A stretch of 64,000 nucleotides of DNA from Adiantum capillus-veneris (GCA_014529385.2 CM043969.1:35475446-35539445); one strand, 5' to 3'. Positions 46,200 through 59,036 are shown, numbered from the stretch's first letter. Notes: generated by a model not told the origin, from the letters alone. Program-made: numbers and translations.

Positions 46200-47330
46200 A
46201 AAGTAATAACTTTAGGCCCATGCATTCATATCAACTTTGACCATTCATCGGTAGCTGCCCATCTTGGTACAAATTTGCTATCGTCTCAAACTTCAAACAG
46301 GCATAACTTCCTATCTGTAGCTCCAATTGATGAGCCGCTATCGTCTCAAACTTCAAACAAGCATAACTTCCTATCTGTAGCTCCAATTGATGAGCCGCAA
46401 AGAAAGACCTGTAGAGAAATTAAAGTACTACAATTCTAATCAATAAACTCCCAGGTATGAACACTTAAAGAATACTGTTTGTTAGCATTAAAAAGACGAC
46501 TTTTGGGCCTTTAAAGCTGCATCTAGCATACTTTTAGCTTAAAATTGGCTCATTATTGAGACCTTATACTGCTAAATAATCATATAGGATTCAAATAAAC
46601 CTTACCTGCATGATGCACCTTTGATCATTTTCCCGTCATGGAAGCGGAGAAGCACGACATCCACCCCCTTTGAACCGGCATAGCCTCCGATCTGTGCCAA
46701 CAGGTCTTCAATCTGCATCTACTATAAACACCTTAAGATGCTTGCCATCAAATTGAAAGGCCCAAAGATCTGCCGTACTTGATCCTCCACCCAACCTCTC
46801 TTTATAGGCCTTGCCCCTAGGATCCCATCTCCATTCGCAGCCGGCCCTTCGTCTGTGACCTCCCTTGGGTTTGCCCTTGGCATTACATTACTCCCCCCTT
46901 GGAGAAGTGTTTTCGTCCTCAAAAAAAAAAGTTGTGATATCTTCATAAGTGACACTCCATGCATTGTTATCAGCTTCGACCGTTCATCAGCAACTGCCCA
47001 ATCCGATACGGATCTGTTATCGCCTCTATTATGAAACTGGCATAACTTCCTATCTGTAGTTGTAATTGATGAGCTACAAAGACAGGCTTGTAGAGCCCTT
47101 AAAATACTACATTTCTAATCAATAAACTCCAAACTATGACCACTTCAATCATACTCTTTGCTAGCATTAACAAGATAACTTCTGGCCCTTTAAAGCCACA
47201 TCTGGCATACTCTTAGCTTAAAATAGGCTTGTTATCAAGCCCTTATTAATGTTGAATAATCATATAGGATTCAAATAAAAGTAATCTGCATCTCTTTTCT
47301 CATTTTCCCGTCATGGAATCGGAGCCGCAT
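46200..47330. repeat. Tandem pair of about 440- and 380-bp related blocks
   Basis: 46200-46640 and 46950-47320 share, in order, GACCATTCATCGGTAGCTGCC-like, GGCATAACTTCCTATCTGTA, AATTGATGAGC, CTAATCAATAAACTCC, GCATACT-TTAGCTTAAAAT and AATCATATAGGATTCAAATA. They end near CATTTTCCCGTCATGGAA. The spacing is about 700 bp. A third relative of the end part is at 42230-42370. Confidence 0.85.
46277..46396. repeat. 60-bp tandem duplication
   Basis: 46277-46336 and 46337-46396 differ at one position (AAACAGG against AAACAAG). This is the least diverged duplication seen in the window, so probably recent. Confidence 0.95.
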
Positions 47331-47399
47331 GATAATGTGTGCATAGGATTTCTGACGAGCTCTTGACATCCATGATGGAGCTCAAAAATCGATGGCAGT

Positions 47400-48239
47400 A
47401 GATCCGACACGGAGGATTCGGATTGGTGGAGATAAAAAAAAACTGTGGAGCTTCGAGCTTCGTTGTGTGCAGCCCTTCGAAGCCGAAGGTCAAATTTTGA
47501 AGGAACCTTGAGCACTTGAGCGTCTCTGCAAGAAATAGGGGAGAAAGGTTTGCAAATCTTGGTAGATCTTGGAAGGTGAGCAGAGAGGAATAGAGAAGGA
47601 TAGAATCAAGGCATTGAGGTTGAGCACCACTAAGTGTAATAAAACCAATGGCTTGCAAGACTTGCATAGTCGAATTAAGAAAGTATTTGGGCAGTATATT
47701 TCAAGCAAGTAGAGAAAGACCATCAAGCATGGGAGGTTGTGTGTGTGCCCACAAACACACACACTAGCAATAGCACATCCGATAGAGCATGATTCAAGGC
47801 ACTTGGGGGATTTCAATCACAGCAGCTTGTAATTGAGCAAACAAAAGGGGACAATTGTGCAATCGAGGTAGTAAAAGCGAGGGAGTTAGTGGAAATCATA
47901 CATCAAAGTCTTGGGAGCAACTACAAGCTTGAGAGTTTTGGAGAGCGTAGTAGAACAAGCCATAGCCGGGGCTGCAATAGGGAACTGAGAGTAGAGGCAC
48001 CAATTTTTTTCTTGTGTGTGTGGTCGCGCACACACACACACACACTCACATGCACACAATCAAGCAACTACTCCACTATCTGGGCGCCATGAGTAGCAAG
48101 CAAAATCTAGAGGAAGTTTTTCTTTTGTGTGGTATTGCTCACACACACACATCAAATCAATTGGGAAGAGTAATTACCTTTAGTAGAGTTTTCATATAAT
48201 AGTGCCAAGCACTCTTCCATTGGATATATTTTGATTATA
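47400..48239. other. LTR-like stretch with GT/CA hairpins
   Basis: Three places carry TGTGTG...CACACA stem sequences (47740-47765, 48014-48045, 48125-48150). Otherwise no gene is visible. It ends where chromovirus integrase sequence starts. Confidence 0.4.
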
Positions 48240-48735
48240 TTAATGTATGGGTTTCGGGCTAGATCTCCTTATGCAGTAGAATTGCAAAAAGAAAAGGTTC
48301 AAGTATCTAAACATGAATGAAATTCTTGAACTTGCTAAAGATAACCGTAAAAGGGCTCAAGATCGAGCAAAGACATATGCTACATTGCATAGAATGCGTC
48401 TTACCTTTGATGTAGGGGAGAAAATCTATTTAAAAGTGTCTGAAAAGTCCAAAACCATAAAGATGGGACCATGTCCAAAATTATCACCAAGGTATTCTGG
48501 ACCTTACATAATACTAAAGAAAGTTTTAGATATGACTTACAAACTCCAATCACCAGAGGCAAATGACATACATCTAGTATTCCACGTTAGAAGACTCAAA
48601 AAGAAATTTGGTCAATTTGACAACCTTGTTCAAGATTATCAGATAGTGGAATTCATAAATACTCAATTTCTTACACACGAGCAAGAGAAAATACTAGACA
48701 CTAGAGAAAAAAGAACTAGATATACAGTTTAAAGA
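48240..48735 (+). pseudogene. Chromovirus-type gypsy element: integrase C-terminal end
   Basis: YGFRARSPYAVELQ (an upstream integrase motif) is followed, after a shift at about 48317, by a 139-codon frame. It has LAKDNRKRAQDRAKTYATLH, VGEKIYLKVSEKSKTIK, PRYSGPYIILKKVLD and VFHVRRLKKKFG. The latter matches the FHVSxLKK segment before the chromodomain of plant chromoviruses. The frame stops after DTREKRTRYTV where a chromodomain (YLVxWxGY) would begin, and none follows. EEENSSEGG near 48855 resembles the usual C-terminal tail. Confidence 0.8.
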
Positions 48736-49399
48736 GAGTGTTTAGATAACTAGAGACATTGCATTGAAGAGAGTTCAACCTAGAAACATGTAAGCACTCT
48801 CCACAAAAGGTTTTCTAGCTTTAGGATTTCTCCTTCCAATCAAATTTTTGAGGAAGAAAATTCTTCTGAAGGGGGAAGGATTGGGAAGTAGCCTTTATTT
48901 AGGGCATGTGAACACTACAATTTGAAGACTGTGAAAACTGTCTCTAAGGGAATGGATAAGGGCAAAGAAGGCCAACTATCAAAAAGATGGTAAATTTACC
49001 CATGGAAGGGGTGAAAACCATCACAAGTCTCAAGAAGGGAGTGGTGAAACTGTCTATGTGTGTTCCTTGCTACACGACGACCTGGCATCTAGAGCTTGCT
49101 ACTGAGAGGCAAGCTTCAATTTCGCTTCAAACAAAAGAAAGAATATTTGTAGCATCAACACTAGGTCTTGCTTTTCAAGAAGGCAAGCAAGACTATATCT
49201 CCCAAAACAAAACTTCAAAATGGATGGTTTCAAGACTCCAAAATTCTATGAAATTTTTGTAACAAATGTTTTGAAGACCACAATTTTGAAATATATGCAC
49301 CTCTATGAACAAAATTGGTGTGAACATCAAATTGGTATGAAGCGACTACACATAGGAAAGACTAGTGGAGGACCAAAAAATGCATCAAAAAGAATGTAA

Positions 49400-49690
49400 G
49401 AGTTGCAACGACCCAAAACGTGGAAATATTTTATATTTGGCTGAGACTTTTTAGGTTTGTACATGAGTTTAAGTTATATACAAGCCATGGCTCAAAAAAA
49501 TCACTTATGAGCACTTATACAGTAATCGGATTGCTAACACTACACTAGCAACTTTCACTGCATGTACATGTGCTTGCTTAAGCAAGATAAAGAGACCACA
49601 TAAAGAAAGCCTATACACCCTTTTGACACACAACTTCATGTCCATATGTACAAATTTACAAAAAAGGTGTGTTCAAAAATGCAAGTGACA
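49400..49690 (-). mobile_element. LTR-like fragment, inverted copy of 60469-60760
   Basis: The reverse complement contains TTTTTTGTAAATTTGTACAT, GGACATGA, ATCTTGCTTAAGCAAGCACA and TTGTATATAACTTAAACTC in the same order as 60480-60710. Identity is partial. Confidence 0.7.
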
Positions 49691-50168
49691 ACATATGTTC
49701 ACACTTTAAATTTTGTCCATATTTACCTTCAAAACTAAAAAATCTTTCATGGATAACCATCAACATTCCAAAGGCAATATGGTATCAATAAAGAAAAAAA
49801 ATGGTCATTCTTTTGTACCGCCAAACCCTGCTTTCAGTCTCTTATAGATGGAGACATATAGAGCACTTAAAAAGACAAATAGATAGACACATAGAGAGAG
49901 GGACAAAAGAATGTATTGGTGATACCAGAAAGTGGTGACTTGGATAGCCCTTTGAAAACACTTTATAAACCCCATTTTCATATTTTACATGTGAAATAAA
50001 CTAGCATGTTATACATATTAGGAAAGGTTTTTGAAAGTAGAATCTAAAGCCATAAATTTTGACAAAATTTAAGATTTGTTAAAAAATTGTCAATTTTCAC
50101 TTTTTAGTAAATGGTACCACCAAAAACTACTAAAAATGGTACCACTAATACATACATTCACCCAAAGA

Positions 50169-50221
<53 letters not shown>

Positions 50222-50229
50222 GGGTTGCA
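49691..50229. other. No gene recognised; AG microsatellite at 50169-50218
   Basis: AT-rich sequence and an AG run of about 25 units. Confidence 0.6.
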
Positions 50230-50346
50230 TGTTATCGTTGACTTGTAGGTGACCCCATCATGCAGAAGATCGCCCGGTTTGACTTGACATCATGTAGAGA
50301 ATGACACTGCTCTAGCAAGCACCATATTTATGCCCCTATTTTATCT

Positions 50347-51300
50347 CTTAGCCATGGCTTCTCTTCCTCTTGCCTTTTAGCTCGATCCTTGCACTACTGC
50401 TGGTGGCCATGAAGTGTTGGACAAAGGGTCTAAAGACTGTGACCCTAATGTTATGGCTCAGATCATGAAATATTCTTTGACCCTTGAGGGATCACGATGT
50501 CTATCTTAAATCTTTTGTTGTCTGGTCTCAACTATGTGCTTTTAGAGAGTGTTTGATTCTGGTTTTTTTAATGGTGAACTCCTTGACCTTGTAGTCATCA
50601 CTAGTGAGATGGATGCGGGTTTAAACGACCTGTAGTAGATAAACTTTTCTACTTTAGCTCTGGGTTGTTTGGTATATTATTCTTCAAAAAGGAAGACAAA
50701 TTAGCCCTTGTGCCACTTCAACTATCATTCTATGTGGGTAGGTAGTTCATGCAATACCCTGGTAGCCAATTAAGCTTATCAAATAGGAAATGTTAACGAA
50801 ATGCTCTGTCTGGGTTGAATTTGTGGATCTACCCACTTTCTTGTGGTCTTGTATTGATGAAAATCCCCATTCGTTGGGGAAAGTCTTTTTCTTGCCGACT
50901 ATTCACTACCAACAAAAAGTTTCCAGTTACTTTGGAAATTGACCTTTAAAAATGTGGGTAAACTAGTCATCTATCTAAAATGGGAGAAACTTGCAAGTTC
51001 TTACTTTCATTGTGGCCACTTGGGGAATTTCTCAAAGAACTACTCGATTGTTAATAGGGCAAGCGACCTAATCCCTTCCTACCCTGGGAAAAAAATGTTA
51101 GTTCCTAGAGAACAAGTCTATGGAAAAATAGCTGCCAAAGGGGATCCGGCTAAGGGAAGCAATACCTCTTTTAAAGATGTCCATGCTACTCGTGAATATG
51201 CTAGAACACCCATATCAAGAGATCCCTCCAATCCAAGACCATTATGCGAGGGAAATTCTAATGGGCATCTAGGAGCTTCCTCATCATCAGCCCCCTACTA
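50347..51300 (+). pseudogene. Second LINE: ORF1 (DUF4283 / zinc-knuckle type)
   Basis: Starts near ATG 50347 (MASLPLAF) with broken frames. VWVEFVDLPTFLW and DENPHSLGKVFFLP at about 50810-50890 match the DUF4283-like RNA-binding region of plant L1 ORF1. KWEKLASSYFHCGHLGNFSK follows at 50970, a decayed CCHC knuckle (one Cys lost to Tyr, final Cys to Tyr). The 50939-51301 frame ends at a TAA. Confidence 0.65.
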
Positions 51301-53925
51301 ATCCATCAAATAAGGGTAAAAGGGTAGTGGATTTAGAGGGATTTACTTCCTCTCAAAAAACTTTTAATTCTAAAGGCTTTTCATCAGAGTATTTGTCCCA
51401 TAACTTCTATGAGGTCCTCATGGAGGATATGCCCTAACCTAAGGCACTTGCTGCAATAGATGATATTGTGGCAAAGCACGATTCCATTAAAAAAGCTAAA
51501 CTATCCTCAGAAGAAGGTAATCCACTTGGCATTTAGATTGAAGTTCATATGCATGAATTGGACAATGAGGATGGAGATACCCAAATAGTACACACCTCCT
51601 CAATGAAATTTTCCACATACAATGTGAAGGGGCTAAATGATGCCTCAAAGTTGTACTCTTTTAATAAGTGGATAATTCCTGCTAGGTTAGATATATGCTT
51701 TGTTCAAGAACATAAAAGGCATGATAGATTTGGGCAAGTTTTACACTATCACGGGGATTTCAATGCTTTTATGGTGGTGCGCCTAATGGCTACTTGGGAG
51801 TTCTTACATGCATCAAGGCCTCTTTGAACCCACAATGTATTTTGGATCACCCCATTGGGAAATGTTCTATCTTTCAGGTCTTTACTGAATAGGGACCAAA
51901 ATTTATTGTTAGCATATATGTTGATAATAACCCAAAAACCATCTTGAACTTTGCAAATGGTTTTCCTTGCTTGATTTTCTAGATGGGCTTGCTGGCGGTA
52001 TTTTAACCTAGTGTGTAGTCATCAGGATACTACATTCAATATTTCTCATTACCCAGCTTGAGTTTCATGCATACGACTCTTTAACTTCAGGGAAATGGAG
52101 ACACTGATCTTAGCTCTCGACCCAAACCTCTAACACTGGCTTTAATTATCATTCACAATCTCATACTTCCTCATGGTCTCGACTGAATAGATTCAAATTC
52201 CTTGGGTCCAATTGGTTGCCTGCTTCTACTCAAGTTTATGTTGATATTCAAATGTAGATCTCTGATCTCTTTCCAGTTATGGTTCAAATGTCTGATGCTG
52301 CTGATTTACATGTCTTTAAATATTGTGGTGCTACTAGATCGTTGATGGTTAATAACCTTTTTTTGTCAAACAGGACGTCTTTCAACATGGTGTTCGTTAT
52401 GCTGTGACTAACTTATTGTCAACCTATGGGTTAGCATAGTCTGTGTTAGCTTGGATAATTTTTTTTGTAGAGATGCAAGGACGTATCAGGCATATAGGAA
52501 AAGTTGTGGCTAATTAGAAGAAAAGAGAAGTGACTTATGCATCTGAGTATGCTAAATGTACTATCGCTAAGAATGTGGCCACTCTCATTCATGATGATTT
52601 ACTTGGGTTGATTGATGCCAAACAAGTGCTTAGATCTTATGAATCAGAGCTTGCAACTAGGGACAGACTCCTATGTAGACATCATGAGTTAAAGGATGTT
52701 CATTGCTCTTCCAAACTATTCTTTAAGATATTAAGACACAAACATGCTAGACAGAGTATTCAAAAAATTGCTAAGAAAGATGACGAGGTAGTGATAGAAT
52801 GTAAACAATACTTTCAAAGTATTCTAAATAATGACGTAAATTTGTCGTTTGAGAGGAAAAAAGCTACTGATTTGCTGCTTTTAGTGGTGGATCCATGCAT
52901 TGAGCCAAGCAATGCCAAAAGGTTGCGAGCGCCTTTCATGAAAAGGAAATATTGTGGGATCTCAAAAAATAGGGAAATGAGAAAACACGAGGATATTGTG
53001 GCTATCAAAGGAATTTGTACCGACATTTTGGGACAAGTTAAGCCCTATGATGGTGGGAGATATCAACCACATATCGCTAACTCAATGCATGGAACCCTCA
53101 TTGAAACATGGAATCATTAAACTGCTGCCTAAGAAGACTTTTCCAGCTTCCTTAGCAAATTGGAGACATATCACAATGATGGGCATTCTGTACAAGTATT
53201 GGCCAAGGCTATTGCTATTAGACTTAGCCCTTTCTCAAGAAACACATTCATGAATCTCAATCTAGATTTATTGGGGGAAGATCTATTATGGAAAACATAC
53301 TAACAGTGATGCATGGTATTGAAACATGTAATTTTTTTTCCAGAAAATGGTGTTGCTCTAGCTAGACTTTGCAAAATCTTTTGATTATGTTATTTGGGAC
53401 TTTTTACCTAGCTTGATGAGAAAGCTTGGATTTTGCTCTAGAAGGCCTACATGCATTTTGTTAAGTTGGGAAATGGGGTCAAGCCTAATATTCTCGTTAA
53501 TGGTAAATTGTTTGAGGATGTATTGGTTTCAAGATTTGTGCGTTAACGATGCCCACTTAGCCCATTGTTGTATGTCGTTGCAACTCATCCTCTCTTTTGT
53601 TTTCTTAATGCACAAGCAGATGCTGGCAACATTAACAATTTGAAAATATGATAAGAAAATTTTGTGGCACTTGGGTTTGCTTATGACACCATTGCTTTCT
53701 TGCAAGCGAATAACATAATTATTGGTAAATGCATGAATTAACTTGGATTATATTCTTTGGTTGCTTTTCTAGATTTAAATGTGGTAAAATATCAGTTAGT
53801 TGATATCTCTATTGATAATTTTGATAGTTTAGTCTCAGGAGGGAGAAGGATTCTTAGGGTACAATTTTTAGGCATTTGGGATATCCTATAGGTGTGGATG
53901 TAACTAACAAGCAATTGAGGAGCTC

Positions 53926-54181
53926 GGGTGGTGGGTGGGGGTGGTCATTATGTATAAATTTGTGTATATCACGTGCGTTCAACTCCTTCTCTTTGAATTT
54001 TTGACAAATAAAATACACCCTTTTCCTATTCAATATGTAAATGTTTTTTCCAGTTCCATTTTGTGATACCCTTTTGTATGTAAAACTTTTAGAAAAAATG
54101 AAATATAATAACCACTTCAGTTGCATTGATGTGATAGTCACATAATTTTGAAGTGACCCCCCCCCCCCCCCCCGCCCCCTG
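53926..54181. mobile_element. Small insertion with G/C-rich inverted ends, hAT-like MITE candidate
   Basis: GGAGCTC occurs on both sides (53919-53925 and 54182-54188) and the LINE protein frame resumes on the right. The right end reads, inverted, CAGGGGGCGGGG, like hAT ends, and the left end GGTGGTGGGTGGGGG is a diverged partner. The right end includes a C run of about 18 (54157-54174). The duplication is 7 or 8 bp. Confidence 0.55.
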
Positions 54182-54467
54182 GGAGCTCACGAGTTCGGTA
54201 GTGCAAAGGGTATGCAAGAAAATAACCAGTTGGCATTGCGATAGATGGCCCTTTTATGTCAGAGTGAGGATCATCCAATCAATTTTGATCCCATATCTGT
54301 TATACTTTCTTCCTCAGCTAGATTGGTTTGATAAGGCTCTTGATCACTTCAAATCCCATATTTTAAGTTTTCTATGGGGCACTTCCTATAAAGCTTGGTT
54401 AGCCTAGGATTATGTATTTGTGTCAATTAAACTAGGTGGCCTTATACTTTTGACCTTAACGCATCAT

Positions 54468-54680
54468 ATGATGGCTAGGAGAGCTAGCTACCTTCATAAA
54501 ATGTATGTTTGGTTTAGACACATGCTAGTCGTGAATCTTGTGGTGATTGATTGACAAAGAGGTGGTGTATTTCATATGCTGGCTAGGAGAGTTACCTTCA
54601 TAAAACATATGTTTGGTTTAGACACATGCTGGTCCGGAATCTTGTGGTGGTTGATTGACAAACAAGCGGCGTATTTTCAT
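54468..54680. repeat. Tandem duplication (about 105 bp) in the second LINE
   Basis: GGCTAGGAGAG...TTTGGTTTAGACACATGCT...AATCTTGTGGTG occurs twice, from about 54470 and from about 54580, with several differences. The unit covers part of the ORF2 C-terminus. Confidence 0.9.
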
Positions 54681-54837
54681 GGTACGTGGGATTTAAACCC
54701 TTGGGATAAATTGTTTTCTACAGCATCCTTAAATTATGTGGGCAAACCGATAACATGCTAGTCATATCATGGAAGAATGTATATATGCTCTAATCTTGTC
54801 TCGTCCAGAAGAATTCGCTACATGAGGAATTCAATCA

Positions 54838-55304
54838 TGCTTTTGGAGTTTTGTCTTTGAAAACCACCTGCTTTGCTACTGGGAAAGTTCTTACCCTCTT
54901 CAAAACAGGGGTCGTATCAATTGTCCAGATAGTGGACTTTAATGGCGTTGACAGAAGAAAGCCAGAGCTGGCACCTCTATAGCAATGCTTCTCTACCAGG
55001 TTGAGAGGAAAACAAACCAAGTGCATACTAAGATCCTTCCTCTTTGACCTTACCGTGTCCTGCAAAATCACATTTGCAAAGCTTCTTACATGCAACTCAG
55101 CTGTCAACATGCATTGAGATGCTGCTCTTTCAACTGCTTAAGGTCAACATCCTCCAAACTTGAGCTTGGATCTCCTCTGTGATCAGAGGCCTTGCACCCA
55201 GAGTTCGCCATCATCTCTGACGTTCTCCCTCTTCGTCGAGTCTTACCACAGCCCCTCAGCTCACAAAACTGTCCCCCCTGAGTCTGCTTGCCCACTTGCC
55301 CCAA
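54838..55304 (-). other. Possible host gene fragment (minus strand), unidentified
   Basis: On the minus strand, a purine-rich leader is followed by ATG at about 55210 and MANSGCKASDHRGDPSSSLE then DVDLKQLKEQH. Further on, 55110-54838 has VRSFANVILQDTVRSKRKDL, KSTIWTIDTTPVLKRVRTF and a stop. A TGA and a short segment with GTAAGA and TTTTGCAG, which resemble splice signals, lie between. Composition is unlike the flanking transposons. I do not recognise the protein. Confidence 0.35.
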
Positions 55305-56797
55305 AGCTGGTCACTTCCTCTCTGCTCACAGCTCTCCTGTAGTTATCCAAAACGTTTTTTATTTATCTGCTCTTGCACACAAAGGGGAGGCTCGCTCCAC
55401 CCTTCTCACCCTCGCACAACACACACTGCTGCCCTGTTGATTTCGCAACCCCTCTCTACCATTTGGACCCGCCAGCACGGGGAGGCACTTAGAGGAGAAA
55501 AAACACAGGCCAGCTACATCACCGCCCTCGGCCACCATCTTCTTCTTTTCCTGGTGCACCTCTCATTCCCAACACGCTCCCCCGTCTCTGGCTTCTCGAT
55601 CCTTCACTTTCCTAAATCGGCATCCCTCTGTAGTCACCACCTGACTTTCCAAAAACGTCCTATCAAGCCATCGTTACTACTGCCTTCCGTCCTCTTTTGT
55701 TTGTCAAAGCTGAAGTTCTAATAATTTTTGAGCTTATAGGCATTAGCCAACCGGTAATGTACCCACATAGGTATGACAAAGCATATGGCACTAGTATCAC
55801 ACACCAGTGAATGCATGCTATCAAAAACCCATCAATACTTGACAACGAAAGCAATTCCCTAAGAGCATCTACTCCAAGTTAAAATGAGAAGCCATCGAGC
55901 AACGATACACCCGATTGTCGATATCTGATCATGAAAGAAAAGCACGGAAAAAACTTTCCAAAAAACGCCTGACAGCGTCTTGGTTGCTTTTTAATTGCGA
56001 GGATAATTTACATATTGGGAATTGAACTTAGAATTTCTTGGGACTAATATGCGCTTGCATGTCAAATTTGTCCATACCACTCCCACTAGCGCTTCAGAGA
56101 CTCGGAACTACTACATTATTCAACCCATTGGAGGATTACTTAACATAAAAAATGTAACACATGGTAAATGTATCAAATGTAACCACATGGAAACCATGAA
56201 ACATCTTTTCATGAAGTATACTCATGTCATAAAATTGAATATCTAACTTTCTCAAATGATTTTCTCACATTAAACTGATCATTTAATATGGGAAGATAAA
56301 AGGGGACCAAGGGTTAGGATATAGATATGTGCTTCTAGACCTATCTCATCAGGGAACCAAAAATAGAGAGGGATTCATCTCACTAGAGGTCCAAAAGGCG
56401 ATGGTCTATCAAAGAGAAATGTACAATAAGTGCTTCTAAACTTATCTTAGCAGGGGACCAAGAGGAGAGATGGTTACATCTCAATAGGGGTCCAAAAATA
56501 GATAGTCTATCCAAGAGAAATGTGCATCTAATGAAGCTTGAAGGACCTTAGGGTTAGCTTCATTAAAGCCTTCAAAGGTTAGTGTTAAAAGTCCTTAGAC
56601 CTAGGACCATTAGGTACATTAGACCTTAGTTCGGGTGAGTAAGGTGCTTGAGGTGACTAAGGTGCTTGATGTGCCTATTGACTAAGATGTTTGAGGTGCT
56701 ACAGGTGACTAAGGTGCTTGATGTGCCTATTGCATAAGATTCTTGTGGTGCCTATTGACTAAGATGCTTGAAGTGCCTGTTGGAAAGAGTAAAGAAA

Positions 56798-56842
<45 letters not shown>

Positions 56843-57147
56843 CTCCACAAAACACACACACACACACACTCCCATTGTGTGTTGTGTGTGTGTCTTCTCC
56901 TTCTTCAAGCTTGAGAAGTGGAGAGCCTACATCAACACCCCTTGACTATGGAATGAAAATCAAACCAAGAGCTACGCTCGTAGAGATACATCTTCTTCTC
57001 TTCATCTTCCTCACTCTCTACTAGCTCTCTCCACCTTTGATGGTGTTTGAGTTCTTGGGATTGAAGCTGGGGACAAGTTCTTGTTTATTGCAAGTAGATT
57101 AATTGTTGTTTCAAGCATAAGGTTGGTGCATGAGGCTTTCCATCTCA
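55305..57147. other. No gene recognised; short repeats and a CT tract
   Basis: 55296-55721 has an ORF of simple Ser/Leu/His composition that I do not believe. 56630-56780 has repeats of AAGGTGCTTGA(T/G)GTGCCTATTG-like units. 56800-56838 is a CT run followed by CA/GT hairpin sequence. The end of this stretch is probably the 5' LTR of the element below, but its left border was not found. Confidence 0.45.
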
Positions 57148-57160
57148 TGGTACCAAAGAG
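57148..57160 (+). promoter_or_regulatory. Decayed initiator-Met-like primer binding site
   Basis: TGGTACCAAAGAG resembles TGGTATCAGAGC, the usual site, and follows ...CTCA, a plausible LTR end. gag starts about 250 bp later. Confidence 0.5.
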
Positions 57161-57409
57161 GTCTTAAGGAACAAAAATATTGTATTGTACCAAGTTTCTC
57201 TTCATTGGAGAACCTATAATACAAAAGCCTATTGGAGGGGGACCAGATCCAAGTAAATCCGGTCCTCAACTGTTGTCAATTTCTCTATTTCTCTCTCTTT
57301 TGCATGTTATTTCTCATGCAATGTTAATTCAAAATGTGTAAATTGTTGCTATCTCCAACCTAACACTCTCTCTATCTTCATTAGCAACCTTCTTAATTAA
57401 ATTCTCACT

Positions 57410-59036
57410 ATGGCCAATATTGATAACTTTGATTTTGCACATAAAGGTGCTACTTATAATGCCCCTATGCTTGTGAGTTCTCTTGCGGCTAGGCTACAAC
57501 AATCTATGGGCAACCCTGCCCTACAAGGTGAAGTTTACAACCAGCTTCACACCCATGGGATTCTCCAAACTCCCCAAGAAGAGAGAGTACTTGTGAGTAG
57601 GGCTAGAAAAAAACATCTTTCCTAACCGATCAAAATAAGGGGAAACCAAAATAAGGGGAAACTTGAAATTCTCTCGATTTTCAGGTCAAAATTTGAAGCT
57701 TTTGCCAGTAATTACACTAAAACTTGTGTAAATTTTCCGGTTTCTTAAAGGCAAGCTTAAAATCTAATCGGGATTTTATAATTTCAGCCGGTTAAAATAC
57801 ACTAGACCCAGGTTTCTTTCTAACAATGTTGTGAGGTCTCTTGTAGGCACTTTCAAAAGAAGGCTCTCTCCAATGAGAGAAGAGGAGGATATATACGAAG
57901 GGCCTCAACGTCCACTTGAGGATGCACCTCCATTCAAAAGGAGAGGGAATCCTCCAAATGTAGAGTCCCCACCAAAGGATAGAGAAACAGGTGAATCACC
58001 AAACACTTCAAAAGATGTGGTTCCACGAAGACGGCAAGAAGGAAGATCTTTAACTCTTCCCAAGAGGAAAAGATCATCGCATACTCCTCCTCATCGTAAT
58101 ATCAAAAGGTAAGAGAGGAATCAAAGGAAGAAAAAGGAGAGAAATAGCTCACCCTCTTCTCCATCTTCATTGCCTTCCTCCTCTTCGGATGAAATTAGCG
58201 GGTTTTTTTCCCCAAAGAACCTAAGAGGAGAGGTCATAAAAAATCCTATGCTTCCTAGAAAAGGTCCAACAAGAGCAAGAAATCCAAGGAGGGAGGAAAG
58301 AACATTTCTTTTTCTTACCTATGATGGCACCTTTGGTGCCACGGACAAAGTCTGATGGTGGGCTAGCCTAGTAGCTAACGAAAAAGCTCCCAAAAACATG
58401 GAAAATCCTAATAGCTTCCGTAATGAAGCAGTTTCTTAGCTTGCAAGTGATGCCAAAGACAAAGTTCTCATCAAATGGGGAAGCTTGATATTTTCTCCCT
58501 ACGAGTCTATCCACAAGTATGTGGACAAGTTTTGGGATTTACATCTCAAAGACATTGTCTACAAAACGATAGACTTTGCAGAACAAAAACAACAGTTTTA
58601 TGTTGGTCTTTCTAAAGGTATGGTTGAGTATTTCAACTCTCAATGGCCTAGGACCATCTCTGTGGTTATACACCATATTGTGGATGCCTCACGAATCAAC
58701 TTCCAACAAGGGGCTAAGAGGAATTCTAAGCCCATGGAAATAAAAGAGCAAAATGAACCTAGAGAGAAGAATAATGCTCAAAATTTTTCCAAACGCAACT
58801 CTAGCAACAACAATAAAACTGAGGACAAAGGAGTCTACAAAGGCAAGAATCAACTTTCTCCCGAGGATGTAGAGAATTATCGCAAAGATAGCCAGTTCTT
58901 CAAGAGCGGGGAGAAAGGACATGCCTATCGTGCTTGCCCCCAAAGAAATGTGCACAATGAGCCACTTAGAGCCTCTATGGTTGAAGCTCCAAAAGAGGAT
59001 GCTCATTGCCAAGGATTTATCCTTTCCTATGCTTGA
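57410..59036 (+). pseudogene. Chromovirus-like element: Gag
   Basis: 57410-57625 (MANIDNFDFAHKGA, ARLQQSMGNPALQGEVYNQL) is followed by a basic/Pro region 57831-58112 (FKRRLSPMREEED, VVPRRRQEGRSLTLPKRKR) and an Ser-rich segment. 58485-59036 is capsid-type Gag: SPYESIHKYVDKFWDLHLKD, EQKQQFYVGLSKGMVEYFNS, and a decayed zinc knuckle FFKSGEKGHAYRAC (two Cys lost). Several stops separate the pieces. Confidence 0.75.

Larger units (their letters stand above)
51549..54760 (+). pseudogene. Second LINE: ORF2 (endonuclease, RT, zf-RVT region), heavily decayed
   Basis: MKFSTYNVKGLNDASKLYSF and ARLDICFVQEHKRHD (51603-51720) are the start of the endonuclease with its catalytic Glu. 52530-53120 gives the segment before RT (SYESELATRDRLLCRHHELK). 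RT follows with HGIIKLLPKKTFPASLANWR, LDFAKSFDYVIWDFL and GFAYDTIAFL, where YADD has become AYDT. 54153-54407 has HCDRWPFYVRVRIIQSILIP and SHILSFLWG. YFHGTWDLNPWDKLF (54690-54730) is near the C-terminus. Many stops and shifts occur, plus an insertion at 53926-54181 and a tandem duplication at 54468-54680. Confidence 0.85.

Noticed and set aside
55296-55721. 141-codon plus-strand ORF
   Set aside because: Ser/Leu/His/Pro-rich, no motif; the opposite strand looks more like a gene leader.
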